Of a stretch of DNA of 44,446 nucleotides, positions 1-9,301 are shown one piece after another. This DNA comes from Vampirovibrio sp. (lineage in GTDB: Bacteria; Cyanobacteriota; Vampirovibrionia; Vampirovibrionales; Vampirovibrionaceae), in assembly GCA_021323475.1 (NCBI GenBank), contig JAJQJM010000005.1, positions 1-44,446 of the forward strand, read 5' to 3'. The position numbers and the translations under genes are program-made. Below the pieces are notes generated by a model. The model was not told where the DNA came from. It saw nothing but the letters and a program-made list of their open reading frames with translations, and searched no databases. Position 1 is the first letter of the stretch. Every line of letters starts with the position of its first letter.

Positions 1-2
1 AG

Positions 3-1643
3 GCCAACGCGCTGGATGTAGCCACCATTCTATCCTCCAGTCTGTTTAACGAAGGGCAGCCTCCAATCACCACCACGGGCACAGGCGGCGGTACGAGCGG
101 CAACACCGTGGGCAATACGCCCAGTCCTCTGCGCGTCACGGCGGAAAACATCGCGGAAGGCACAGGCGCATCCCAGTCCAGCCAGTCATCCGGCAGCAGC
201 GGTGGCGGCGGCAGTGGCTCAAGTTCCCCGCTGGTAAACAGCCTGACCCTGAGAACCCGTGTACAGCAAACCCAGACCATCCAGATTTCCCCCACGGGCC
301 CCATTATTCTGCCCGACAGCCGATTGAACACCATCACCCTGATGGGCACGGCGGAGCAGATTTCTATGGCTGAAGCCTTGATTCCCACCCTGGACCGCAA
401 AGTGCCGCAAGTGGTGCTGGAAGCGTCCTTGATTGAAATTTCGGAAGACGGCCGCAAAGAGCTGGGCTTCAGCAGCGCCTCCAACAACGGCTTCCTGAGT
501 ACCGGCACCAATAACAGCGCCAGCACCACGCTGATCAACCGCGCTTTTTCCAACGCCATCGGCAGCACCACCAGCACCGATACTCCGCTGGAAAGCCTGT
601 TCCGCATCACATCCCATCCGTTGCACCGGTCGCGGGATTTCCTGTACCAGATTAATGCGCTGGCCAGCAAAAACAAGGCCAAAATGCTGGCCAACCCAAC
701 TGTTATGACCACCAGCGACAGCGAAACCCTGATCAGCATCGTGGATGAGGTCATTCGGTCCGTTACGGTCACTCAGGGCGCATTCGGCTCCCCTCCCACC
801 TTTACCACCAACATCGGGGATGTGGGCATCGTACTGAACATTCTGCCCAAGATTGGGGCCAATAATATGGTGTCCCTGCGGGTGCGGCCGGTCATTTCCA
901 CCGTTGCCCGAACCGAGCAGGACCGCTTCGGAAACGTGGTGACCCTGCTCTCCAAACGGGAAGCCCTGGCCCAGAATGTCCAGTTGCATGACGGGGAAAC
1001 CTTCATCATGGGCGGCCTGATCCATGACACCAACACCGAATCCATTGCCCGGAACCCGCTGCTCTCCAGCCTGCCAATCGTGGGCGCGCTGGGACGGAAC
1101 TCGACCAACAGCAAGCATCGCTCCGAACTGGTCATTATGATTACGCCGCACATCGTGAAAGATGACGCCCAGGTCGCCACCAGCGCCCACGGCACCGGCG
1201 CCGGCTCCCAGGTTATGACCGCCGGCAGGTCAAAAGGCCAATCGAGCTCAGGCATCATTCCGGTTTCCTTCAGCGAAAATACCGCCGGCAACGCCTTACC
1301 TGCCCTGGAAAAACCCCGCGTAATCGGCGGAAGCTCTTATATGAGCGATCCGCTGGAAGGCAAGCCGTTGGCCAGCCCGTCGCCCAAACCGTCCGGTGCG
1401 CTGCTGCCTGATGACTCGCTGCTTCCCAATAAAATGGGCGCTCCCAAAGCGAAAACGATGAAAGTCAAACCAGACGCTAAAATGAGCCTGAAGCCCCCCA
1501 CGTCCGATATGTTCGCCCCGGAGGTCAACGCCATGCCCAGCACCTCCACCACACGGCCCGTCGTGCGGAGAAGCGGGAATGTCGCCACAGAACCGGATAC
1601 CTCCGACGAGGCGATTCAAGCGATAATCAATCGATATAAATAG
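3..1643 (+). CDS. Type II/IV-pilus secretin domain protein (GspD/PilQ family), 5' truncated by window edge
   Basis: Frame is open from base 3 (ANALDVATILSSSLFNEGQ...) through the track ORF at 108. Secretin core visible: VPQVVLEASLIEISEDGRKELGF ... VGIVLNILPKI ... VQLHDGETFIMGGLI ... NPLLSSLPIVGALGR ... SELVIMITPHIV. Pro/Lys-rich C-terminal tail. Confidence 0.9.
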   Translation, partial: ANALDVATILSSSLFNEGQPPITTTGTGGGTSGNTVGNTPSPLRVTAENIAEGTGASQSSQSSGSSGGGGSGSSSPLVNSLTLRTRVQQTQTIQISPTGPIILPDSRLNTITLMGTAEQISMAEALIPTLDRKVPQVVLEASLIEISEDGRKELGFSSASNNGFLSTGTNNSASTTLINRAFSNAIGSTTSTDTPLESLFRITSHPLHRSRDFLYQINALASKNKAKMLANPTVMTTSDSETLISIVDEVIRSVTVTQGAFGSPPTFTTNIGDVGIVLNILPKIGANNMVSLRVRPVISTVARTEQDRFGNVVTLLSKREALAQNVQLHDGETFIMGGLIHDTNTESIARNPLLSSLPIVGALGRNSTNSKHRSELVIMITPHIVKDDAQVATSAHGTGAGSQVMTAGRSKGQSSSGIIPVSFSENTAGNALPALEKPRVIGGSSYMSDPLEGKPLASPSPKPSGALLPDDSLLPNKMGAPKAKTMKVKPDAKMSLKPPTSDMFAPEVNAMPSTSTTRPVVRRSGNVATEPDTSDEAIQAIINRYK

Positions 1644-1649
1644 AAATCA

Positions 1650-1669
1650 GGGGCTTCGGCCCCTTTTTT
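1650..1669 (+). terminator. Rho-independent terminator after secretin
   Basis: GGGGC-TTCG-GCCCC followed by TTTTTT, 7 nt after the stop codon. Confidence 0.85.
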
Positions 1670-1695
1670 CTTGCGGCGCTATTTCTTGCGGATGC

Positions 1696-3516
1696 TTATA
1701 CTTTGACCGGATGTCCCAGAAACGCCAGATTGCGTTCGTTGACGTAATGCAGGTACCCCTCTTTTTCCGCATCCAGCCGCTCCGGTGTCCAGTCAAGCTC
1801 CGCAGCCATCCAGTCGGCAACCGCATTCAGCGAATGCAACCCCACATCCCCGTCCAGCCCGCAGCCGACACGTCGCAACAACACATCCTGCACGGAACAA
1901 GCCAGTTCCTGCCGGACGGCGTAAATCACCTGCGCTGCAATATCCTTGCAATACGGCGATAAAGGCTCTTTCCAGGCGGGGTTCTCCTTGGTCAGTTTCA
2001 ACACCTGGCTAAACCGACTGCCGTACAAATCAATCAAGTGGGAGCAGGTCGCTTCCGGCACCCCGTAATACCGACTGGCCTCGGCCAGTTGATGCGACTT
2101 GTAGAGCGCGAGGTTATTAATGTCCACACCACCCGGCAAAGGCCGCTGCCGGGTATTGGAAGACGGAACGTTCCGCCCGCCGGCCAAGGTGAGTTGATAA
2201 TACTTCACCGCGTAATCCACGGCCTCTTCCCCCAGATTACGATAGGTGGTTAATTTACCGCCGATAATGGAAATCAGCCCTTGCAGCGGTTGGGCACCCG
2301 GCACGGCAGGGTCTTGTTTGCCATGGTCTACAATCCAATGCTTGCGGGTAATTTTGCCGGCCTTTTTATCGTTTGCATCAGGGGTGTACGGCAAGGGACG
2401 AACCCCGGCATAACTGTAAAGCACGTCCTTCAACGACAGGTTGGCTGACGGCAGCACTCGGCTGGTTTCGCTCAGCAGATAATTGACCTCGTCCCGCTCC
2501 GCTGAAACGCTGTCCAAATCGCCCTCAAACGGAATATCCGTGGTGCCGATTAACATGTAATCGTTGCGCCAGGGAATAATGAAAAACGGACGACCGTCGG
2601 ACTGGGCCTCTACATACAGCGCCGTTTCGGGCGCTTCCGGAAATTTATGCACGATAATATGGCTACCCTTGGTGCCGCCAATCAGGCGTTCGCCCGACTG
2701 TCCCGACAGCCCCAGCAATTCATCCACCCACGGGCCGGAGGCGTTGATGATGACTTTTCCGTGGGCGCTATACGCTTCGCCGGTCATGCGATCCGTGAAA
2801 GCCACGCCCTGAAGTTCAGAGTCAGACCGCAGAAACCCGGTGACGCGGGCATGGTTTAACACGGTGGCATGGCCGGACTCCAAGGCCGCAACGGCATTTT
2901 CCACACAGATGCGTTCCGGCAGCGCCACCTGTGCATCATAATATACCGGCCCACCGGACAGCCTTTGCCCATTAACGGCGGGATAGTGCCGCATAAATGC
3001 CTTGCGCCCATACATGCGGTGGCCAGGCATGCGTTTGCCCCGGGAAAACAAATCGTACAACAGCATACCCAGGCCAATCATCCAGCGGGGCGTTTTGGAG
3101 TGCCGATACACCGGAATCGCCATCGGCAACGGGCGCACCAGATGCGGCGCGTTTTTCAGCAACAGCTCGCGTTCCCGCAAGGATTCCCGCACCAGATCGA
3201 ATTCAAAATTGGCCAGGTACCGCAGGCCCCCATGAATCAGGCGGCTGGAATACGCGGAGGTTCCCGCCCCAAAGTCATCCTTATCCAACAACAGAACCGT
3301 CAAACCGCGTTCGGCGGCATCCCGCGCAATGCCGGACCCGTTAATGCCGCCCCCAATCACAATCAAGTCATAATCCGGCAGGCGCTTGCCGTTAGGCCCG
3401 TCATCCGTTATCCGCTCAACGGGCTTTAACGTCGCCGTCCTGGAATCCCGGTTGGGCAATGCGGTACGATTCTGTGTTCTCGCGTATGGAATAGTCCTTG
3501 CCCCCGCCAATTTCAA
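1696..3516 (-). CDS. glpD: Glycerol-3-phosphate dehydrogenase (FAD-dependent, GlpD/GlpA family)
   Basis: DYDLIVIGGGINGSGIARDAAERGLTVLLLDKDDFGAGTSAYSSRLIHGGLRYLANFEFDLVRESLRERELLLKNAPHLVRPLPMAIP; FAD-binding and GlpD signature. Confidence 0.92.
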   Translation of the reverse strand: MKLAGARTIPYARTQNRTALPNRDSRTATLKPVERITDDGPNGKRLPDYDLIVIGGGINGSGIARDAAERGLTVLLLDKDDFGAGTSAYSSRLIHGGLRYLANFEFDLVRESLRERELLLKNAPHLVRPLPMAIPVYRHSKTPRWMIGLGMLLYDLFSRGKRMPGHRMYGRKAFMRHYPAVNGQRLSGGPVYYDAQVALPERICVENAVAALESGHATVLNHARVTGFLRSDSELQGVAFTDRMTGEAYSAHGKVIINASGPWVDELLGLSGQSGERLIGGTKGSHIIVHKFPEAPETALYVEAQSDGRPFFIIPWRNDYMLIGTTDIPFEGDLDSVSAERDEVNYLLSETSRVLPSANLSLKDVLYSYAGVRPLPYTPDANDKKAGKITRKHWIVDHGKQDPAVPGAQPLQGLISIIGGKLTTYRNLGEEAVDYAVKYYQLTLAGGRNVPSSNTRQRPLPGGVDINNLALYKSHQLAEASRYYGVPEATCSHLIDLYGSRFSQVLKLTKENPAWKEPLSPYCKDIAAQVIYAVRQELACSVQDVLLRRVGCGLDGDVGLHSLNAVADWMAAELDWTPERLDAEKEGYLHYVNERNLAFLGHPVKV

Positions 3517-3938
3517 GACAATTCGTTAAGGCTGAGCATGACGGACTGCAACCAACGTCAGTTTTTAGTCGTTCCGTTTCAGCCGCACTATTTTACTCAT
3601 ACCGATGACGATCATACCGTTTTTCTCCGAATCCGTCTTGGTAAATCCTATATGGGTAGAATCCGCTTGAATGAAGCGATGAATACCGACCCCAATAAGG
3701 CAAAGAAGACCCATGATTTTCCAGGCCGGGATGATTAACGATTACTAAGCCCGGTTTGGGGTTTGAGGGGGTTCCTTGTAAAATAATGAATGAGGCTGTT
3801 TAAAGCGGGGTGCTCATTGAGGGGCCTCATAGAGCGGGCCAAGCCCGGTATCAAATAACTCGCTGAATATTCAGAACGATTTAAATCCAAACGAGAGCAT
3901 CCGCCACATTTAGAGTCTGCCGAAAAGAGAGAAGCGCC

Positions 3939-5354
3939 GTGACTACCACGATCCAAAAACCACTGCTGGCCGAGCGTCTGGCTACCTACGCCCATGAACT
4001 GAGTTACGAAAAACTGCCCCATCTGGCCATTCTGGAAGCCAAGCGCCGGATTATCGACGCGTTGGGCTGCGCGATGGGAGCCATTTCCTGCCAGAGCGAA
4101 CCGGCCAACATCGCCATTAAAGTGGCCCAGCTTTCCGGCAATCCCAACGGCGCCACCGTATTAACCACCAAACATAAATCCTCGCCCGACCTGGCCGCCT
4201 TTGCCAGCGGGGTGATGATGCGCTATCTCGATTTCAACGACACCTATCTTTCCAAGGAACCGGCCCACCCCAGCGACAACATCGCCGCCATCCTGGCGGT
4301 CGCGGAAACCGAAAAGCGCAGCGGACGGGATATTTTAACCGCTCTTGTGCTGGCATACGAAATCCAGTGCCGCCTGTGCGATGCGGCCAGCATCCGTGCG
4401 CGGGGCTGGGACCATGTGACCTACGGCTCTTTTTCCGCCGGGTTGGCCGCCGGAAAACTGTATGGGCTCAGCAAGCAGCAGTTGGTTCACGTGCAGGGGC
4501 TGGCCGCTACGCCCAACAACGCTATGCGCCAAACCCGCGTGGGCGAACTCTCCCACTGGAAAGGCTGCGCCTTTGCCAATGCGTCCCGCAACGCGGTATT
4601 TGCCGCCATGCTGGCCAAACACGGCATGACCGGCCCCTCTGAAATTTTTGAAGGAGAAATGGGCTTCTGGAAGCAAGTCTCCGGCGAGTTCACCCTGGAT
4701 GCCTTCGGCGGAGAGAACGGCAACCCTGATTTCATGATTAATAAGACCTACGTGAAGCACTTCCCTGCCGAATACCACTCCCAAAGCGCCATTGAGGCCG
4801 CCCTGGAACTGCGCGAGGAAATCGGGCCGGAGAACATCGATCAGAAAATCGCCTCAATCCGCATCGAGAGCTTTGACGCGGCGGTGGACATTATCGCCGG
4901 CTTCGAGGAACACTGGCACCCGGAAACCCGCGAGACCGCCGATCACAGCATGCCCTATTGCGTGTCCGCCGCGTTTATGGACGGGGATATCAACCTGGAT
5001 ACCTTCACCTACGAGCGCATTCACGACCAGAAGCTGGTGGATCTCATCCAGAAAGTGACCGTGGTTCGTAGCGCCGAAATGAACGCGGGTTACCCGGAAG
5101 GCATTCCCAACCTGCTGATTGTGACCACCACGGACGGACGGGAATTCCGCAAAAAAATCGCTTACCCGCTGGGCCACAACCGAAACCCCATGAACGATCA
5201 GGATATCGAGAAAAAATTCCGCTCCCAGGCGGAGCGGGTGATGTCCAAAGAGGCCGTGGATAACATCCTGGACGAGCTGTGGCGCATCGATACCTGCGAG
5301 GATATCTCCGAAATTATGGCGCTCTTTGCGGACGCGCTCCAAAGCAAACAATAA
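3939..5354 (+). CDS. prpD: MmgE/PrpD family protein, probable 2-methylcitrate dehydratase (GTG start)
   Basis: RIIDALGCAMGA, SNPDFMINKTYVKHFPAEYHSQSAIEAALELR, HWHPETRETADHSMPYCVSAAFMDG; next to prpB and prpC. Confidence 0.88.
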   Translation: MTTTIQKPLLAERLATYAHELSYEKLPHLAILEAKRRIIDALGCAMGAISCQSEPANIAIKVAQLSGNPNGATVLTTKHKSSPDLAAFASGVMMRYLDFNDTYLSKEPAHPSDNIAAILAVAETEKRSGRDILTALVLAYEIQCRLCDAASIRARGWDHVTYGSFSAGLAAGKLYGLSKQQLVHVQGLAATPNNAMRQTRVGELSHWKGCAFANASRNAVFAAMLAKHGMTGPSEIFEGEMGFWKQVSGEFTLDAFGGENGNPDFMINKTYVKHFPAEYHSQSAIEAALELREEIGPENIDQKIASIRIESFDAAVDIIAGFEEHWHPETRETADHSMPYCVSAAFMDGDINLDTFTYERIHDQKLVDLIQKVTVVRSAEMNAGYPEGIPNLLIVTTTDGREFRKKIAYPLGHNRNPMNDQDIEKKFRSQAERVMSKEAVDNILDELWRIDTCEDISEIMALFADALQSKQ

Positions 5355-5368
5355 AAAGGAACTGCATT

Positions 5369-6283
5369 ATGGCTGAAGCCCTTCTTAAGCCCGAGTCCAA
5401 CAAGCCGGCCCGTTTACGGGAATTACTGGCCCGGGGAACCGTCGCGATGCCGGGGGGCTTCAACGCCATATCCGCCAAAATTATTGAAAACGTGGGCTTT
5501 TCCGCCATGTATATCTCCGGGGCGGGCATTGCCAACGGTGTTGGCGGCTACCCGGATATCGGGTTCATGACCGCCACGGAAATGGCCGCCCAGGCCGGGT
5601 ATATCGCCCGCTCGGTGAATATTCCGGCCATTGCGGATGCCGACAACGGTTACGGCGAAGCGGTGAATGTGTTCCGCACCGTTCAGGAGTACGAGCGGCA
5701 AGGGCTTAGCGGCCTGCACATAGAGGATCAGGTGATCCCAAAGCGGTGCGGGCACCTGGACGGCAAGCAGGTGATTTCCACGGAAAACATGCGGGAAAAA
5801 ATCGCGGCAGCGGTGTCCGCCCGGCAGAATCCGGATTTTCTGATAATTGCCCGCGTGGATTCCAAGGCGGTGTACGGGTTTGATGAGGCCGTCAAGCGGG
5901 CAAACGCGTATATGGATGCCGGGGCGGACATGATTTTTCCGGAAGCCCTGACCACTCGCGAGGAGTTCGCCGAATTCGCCCGGCAGGTAAAAGCCCCGCT
6001 GCTGGCAAACATGACCGAATTCGGCAAGACGCCGTACATCAGCGTTCAAGAGTTCGAGTCCTTCGGGTATAATTTGGTCATCTTTCCAATGACCGCCTTT
6101 CGCATTATGATGAGAGCGGTGGAAGACGGCATGCGAATCCTGAAGGAGACAGGCACCCAAACCGGCTTGCTGGATCGAATGACTTCCCGGGAAGATTTAT
6201 ACCGTTTAATCCACTACCAGGAGTATGAACGTTTGGACGCGACGCTGGCGACGCAGTTCTCCGCCCAGCCACCCGCACACTGA
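5369..6283 (+). CDS. prpB: 2-methylisocitrate lyase (isocitrate lyase/PEP mutase superfamily)
   Basis: ATG at 5369 preceded by AAAAAGGA; PGGFNAISAKIIENVGFSAMYISGAG, IADADNGYGEAVNVFRTVQEYERQGLSGLHIEDQVIPKRCGHLDGKQV. The track's 5279 start lies inside prpD. Confidence 0.9.
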   Translation: MAEALLKPESNKPARLRELLARGTVAMPGGFNAISAKIIENVGFSAMYISGAGIANGVGGYPDIGFMTATEMAAQAGYIARSVNIPAIADADNGYGEAVNVFRTVQEYERQGLSGLHIEDQVIPKRCGHLDGKQVISTENMREKIAAAVSARQNPDFLIIARVDSKAVYGFDEAVKRANAYMDAGADMIFPEALTTREEFAEFARQVKAPLLANMTEFGKTPYISVQEFESFGYNLVIFPMTAFRIMMRAVEDGMRILKETGTQTGLLDRMTSREDLYRLIHYQEYERLDATLATQFSAQPPAH

Positions 6284-6373
6284 AGCTCACCACTGGAATT
6301 CAGACAGTGGACATCCTACGGAACTCATGAATGAAGCATTATTTAGTTAGTCATCAGGTTAAAGGGGACGACT

Positions 6374-7501
6374 ATGAAAACGGCAGAGTATAGCCCAGGA
6401 CTCGAAGGAATTATCGCAGGAACCACCACCATCTCACACGTCAACCCGGATCGAAACAGCCTGATGTACCGGGGTTACGACATTAAGGATCTGGTGCAGC
6501 ATTCCGATTTCGAGGAAGTGGCGTTTCTGCTGATTAAAGGCCATCTTCCCACCCAAAGCGAATACGACGCGTTCTGCAATACCCTTAAACAGGAACGTAA
6601 CATTCCCCAAACCCTGATTGATACGTTCAAGACATTCCCCACCAATAGCAACCCGATGGACATGCTGAAGGTGGGTGTTTCTTTATTGGCCCTGCAAGAT
6701 CCCGATAAGGATGACGACAGCCATGAAGCCAACGTGCGCAAAGCCATCCGCCTGGCGGCCAAGTTCCCGGCGCTGATTGCCTACAGCTACCGCATCAGTC
6801 GCGGGCAGGACATCGTTCAGCCTGATAACAGCCTGAAACACGGCGAAAACTTCCTGTACATGCTGCTGGGCAAAAAGCCGGATAGCTACATTGCCAATGT
6901 CTTTGACATCTCGCTGATGTGCTACGCCGATCACGGCTTTAACGCCTCTACCTTTGCCAGCCGAGTCACGGTTTCCACCTTGTCCGACTTGTATTCCGGC
7001 ACCCTGGCCGCTATTGGCGCCTTAAAAGGCCCGCTGCACGGCGGTGCCAACGAAGAAGCCATGAAAATGCTGCTGGAAGTCGGCACACCGGATAACGCCG
7101 AAGCCTGGGTCATTGATGCGCTGGCCACCAAGAAGAAAATCATGGGCTTTGGCCACCGGGAATACAAAACCGGCGATCCGCGCGCGGCCATTCTGACCGA
7201 AATGGGCGCGGAAATCAGCAACAAGCTGAATGACACCAAGTGGTACCAAACAGCCGCCATCGTGGAAGAAACCATGCGTCGCGAGAAAAATATTCTGCCG
7301 AACGTGGATTTCCCCACGTCTTACATTTATTACCTGATGGGCCTGCCCATTGAGATTTACACCCCGATTTTCGCGGTGGCCCGGATTGCCGGTTGGGCCG
7401 CCCATATGATTGAACAACTCGACAACAACCGCTTGATTCGGCCCAAAGCGCTGTACGAAGGCCCTCAGCATCTGGACTACATAACCCGCGACCGCCGCTA
7501 G
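6374..7501 (+). CDS. prpC: Citrate synthase family, probable 2-methylcitrate synthase
   Basis: GLEGIIAGTTTISHVNPDRNSLMYRGYDIKDL, ADHGFNASTFASRVTVSTLSDLYSGTLAAIGALKGPLHGGANEEAM, MGFGHREYKTGDPRA; adjacent prpD-prpB. Confidence 0.88.
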   Translation: MKTAEYSPGLEGIIAGTTTISHVNPDRNSLMYRGYDIKDLVQHSDFEEVAFLLIKGHLPTQSEYDAFCNTLKQERNIPQTLIDTFKTFPTNSNPMDMLKVGVSLLALQDPDKDDDSHEANVRKAIRLAAKFPALIAYSYRISRGQDIVQPDNSLKHGENFLYMLLGKKPDSYIANVFDISLMCYADHGFNASTFASRVTVSTLSDLYSGTLAAIGALKGPLHGGANEEAMKMLLEVGTPDNAEAWVIDALATKKKIMGFGHREYKTGDPRAAILTEMGAEISNKLNDTKWYQTAAIVEETMRREKNILPNVDFPTSYIYYLMGLPIEIYTPIFAVARIAGWAAHMIEQLDNNRLIRPKALYEGPQHLDYITRDRR

Positions 7502-7533
7502 TGGCGAACTCAGGCTATCTATAATCGCTGAAT

Positions 7534-7564
7534 CCACCTGTCTGCCCCATGAGCAGGCAGGTGG
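7534..7564 (+). other. Inverted repeat/hairpin downstream of prpC
   Basis: CCACCTGTCTGC-CCCATGA-GCAGGCAGGTGG (one internal mismatch); no strong U-tract follows. Confidence 0.45.
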
Positions 7565-7773
7565 TTCCGCTTAGTTTAAACGGTGTTGAGTTCGGTCTTG
7601 TTTGCAATTTTTTGCGCACGATTTTGGGCGTTGCCGTTTTCATGCAAACAGGCAAATTGGCGGATAGAGAGCTATAATAGATATAATCATCATCGGCAGT
7701 CCAACGGGACTCAACGTTTTGGCTATTCGTATGCAGATAGAGCGGGGCATCTGATAGAAATTTGAGAGGCGAC

Positions 7774-8214
7774 ATGTCATCACGACCGACTCAGCAGTTT
7801 GTTAAGGGGCAAACCATCCTGATGGAAGGCACTCCGGGGGATCGCACCTATAAAATCATTTCCGGAGACGTCATCATCTGCAAGAAGAACCGGGACGGCA
7901 ATCTGATTCCGATTGCCAAGCTGGGCGCCGGTGAAATATTTGGAGAAATGTACCTGTTTGACGGCAATAAAGCCCGTTCCGCTTCTGCCATTGCGGTCAG
8001 CAGCGAAGTGAACGTAGAGGTGTATTTTCAAAACGAACTGGAAGAAATGATCAGCAAGCTCAGCCCGCATACCAAGGATATTTTCGAGGGGCTTAGCAAC
8101 CGGCTTCGCAAAACTTCGGATAAGTATACGGAAATGGCGCCGTCCAAATCACTATCTCAGCTACCGGACGGTACGCTCAAACCAAGCAACACCTTTATTC
8201 GAAAATCCACCTGA
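7774..8214 (+). CDS. Stand-alone cyclic-nucleotide-binding (CAP_ED) domain protein, no visible HTH
   Basis: FVKGQTILMEGTPGDRTYKIISGDVIICKKNRDGNLIPIAKLGAGEIFGEMYLFDGNKARSASAIA; ATG at 7774 preceded by GAGAGG (the track's TTG 7762 start is less likely). Confidence 0.82.
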   Translation: MSSRPTQQFVKGQTILMEGTPGDRTYKIISGDVIICKKNRDGNLIPIAKLGAGEIFGEMYLFDGNKARSASAIAVSSEVNVEVYFQNELEEMISKLSPHTKDIFEGLSNRLRKTSDKYTEMAPSKSLSQLPDGTLKPSNTFIRKST

Positions 8215-8402
8215 GCGGTTGCTCAACCGGTAAACCAGGCGGCATTAACGGAATCATTCTGTTGCATGTCAATTTTCCGTAAACCCTTCTTTCTCATGGT
8301 TTTCCACACCCGTTATTTCTGCCTGCGCGAGCAGGTTGAAAAGCGGAGAGAGATTCAGGGCAAATTGTACGCAAAGCGCCACCCAAACGATAACGTTGAA
8401 GA

Positions 8403-9146
8403 CTAATTATCGTAGGTCAGTTTGGGGGCTGGTTTGCCGGTGATTTTGGAAAGCTGGGGCAGGATCTCGTTGCTGTGCAGGCGGTGACCTTCCCGGCTGG
8501 CGTAGCTGAATTTAACCACGCCGTTTTTATCCACGATAAACAGGGACGGCCAGGCAATTCCCTGTTTGGAGATATTGCCGATGCCGAATTTACGGATAAT
8601 TTCCTTTTTCGGATCCGGCAACACGTTGAAGGTCAACCCATGTTCGCCCACACTTCGCATGGCATGCTGGGCGTCATCCGCGCTGATGGCGATAATTTCC
8701 GCGCTTTGGTCACGAAAATCGGACAGGTGGCTCTGGATATTGGTGAGCTGGGTGCCGCAGACGCTACAGAAACTGCCCTGGTAAAACACCAGCACCAAAT
8801 TCTTTTTGCCTTTGAAGTCAGACAATTTGATGGCCTTCCCTTCGGCGGTGCGGGCGGCAAAATCCGGGGCCTTTTTACCCACGGGCAGCGGATCCAGAAA
8901 CGCATAAGCGTCCGTACGGCTGAGATCAGGCGATAATGAAACCGGTTCGGCGGCAATGGTATTATCAGCGGATTGGGTTTCAGCGGGCTTTTGGGATGTT
9001 TGAACCGGAGCCGAGGCAACCGGGTTCTCTTCAACCTTCTGTCCGGAAGGCGTAGAGGTCGACAGCGCGTAAACCACACCCACCGCCATCATCATACAGA
9101 TTACTACCAACCAGACACGGGCCTGTACATTCATCGTTTTGTCCAT
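8403..9146 (-). CDS. Membrane-anchored peroxiredoxin/thioredoxin-like (AhpC/TSA) protein
   Basis: N-terminal hydrophobic anchor VWLVVICMMMAVGVVYAL; KKAPDFAARTAEGKAIKLSDFKGKKNLVLVFYQGSFCSVCGTQLTNIQ (CxxC). Confidence 0.82.
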   Translation of the reverse strand: MDKTMNVQARVWLVVICMMMAVGVVYALSTSTPSGQKVEENPVASAPVQTSQKPAETQSADNTIAAEPVSLSPDLSRTDAYAFLDPLPVGKKAPDFAARTAEGKAIKLSDFKGKKNLVLVFYQGSFCSVCGTQLTNIQSHLSDFRDQSAEIIAISADDAQHAMRSVGEHGLTFNVLPDPKKEIIRKFGIGNISKQGIAWPSLFIVDKNGVVKFSYASREGHRLHSNEILPQLSKITGKPAPKLTYDN

Positions 9147-9301
9147 CCTCTAAAGAAACAAGCGGAAGCGCTTCCAGCCACCGGGACTCCTACATACGAT
9201 TGAGCCGGTGACGAGCCGTTACCACAACCTGGGAACTTTAACTTATTATATAATACAGTGAGTATCGGATTTTCACCTAGACGCGCAGAGTGGGAGCCAT
9301 C

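Noticed and set aside
219-1190. 323-aa minus-strand ORF
   Set aside because: Antisense to the secretin core; low-information composition.
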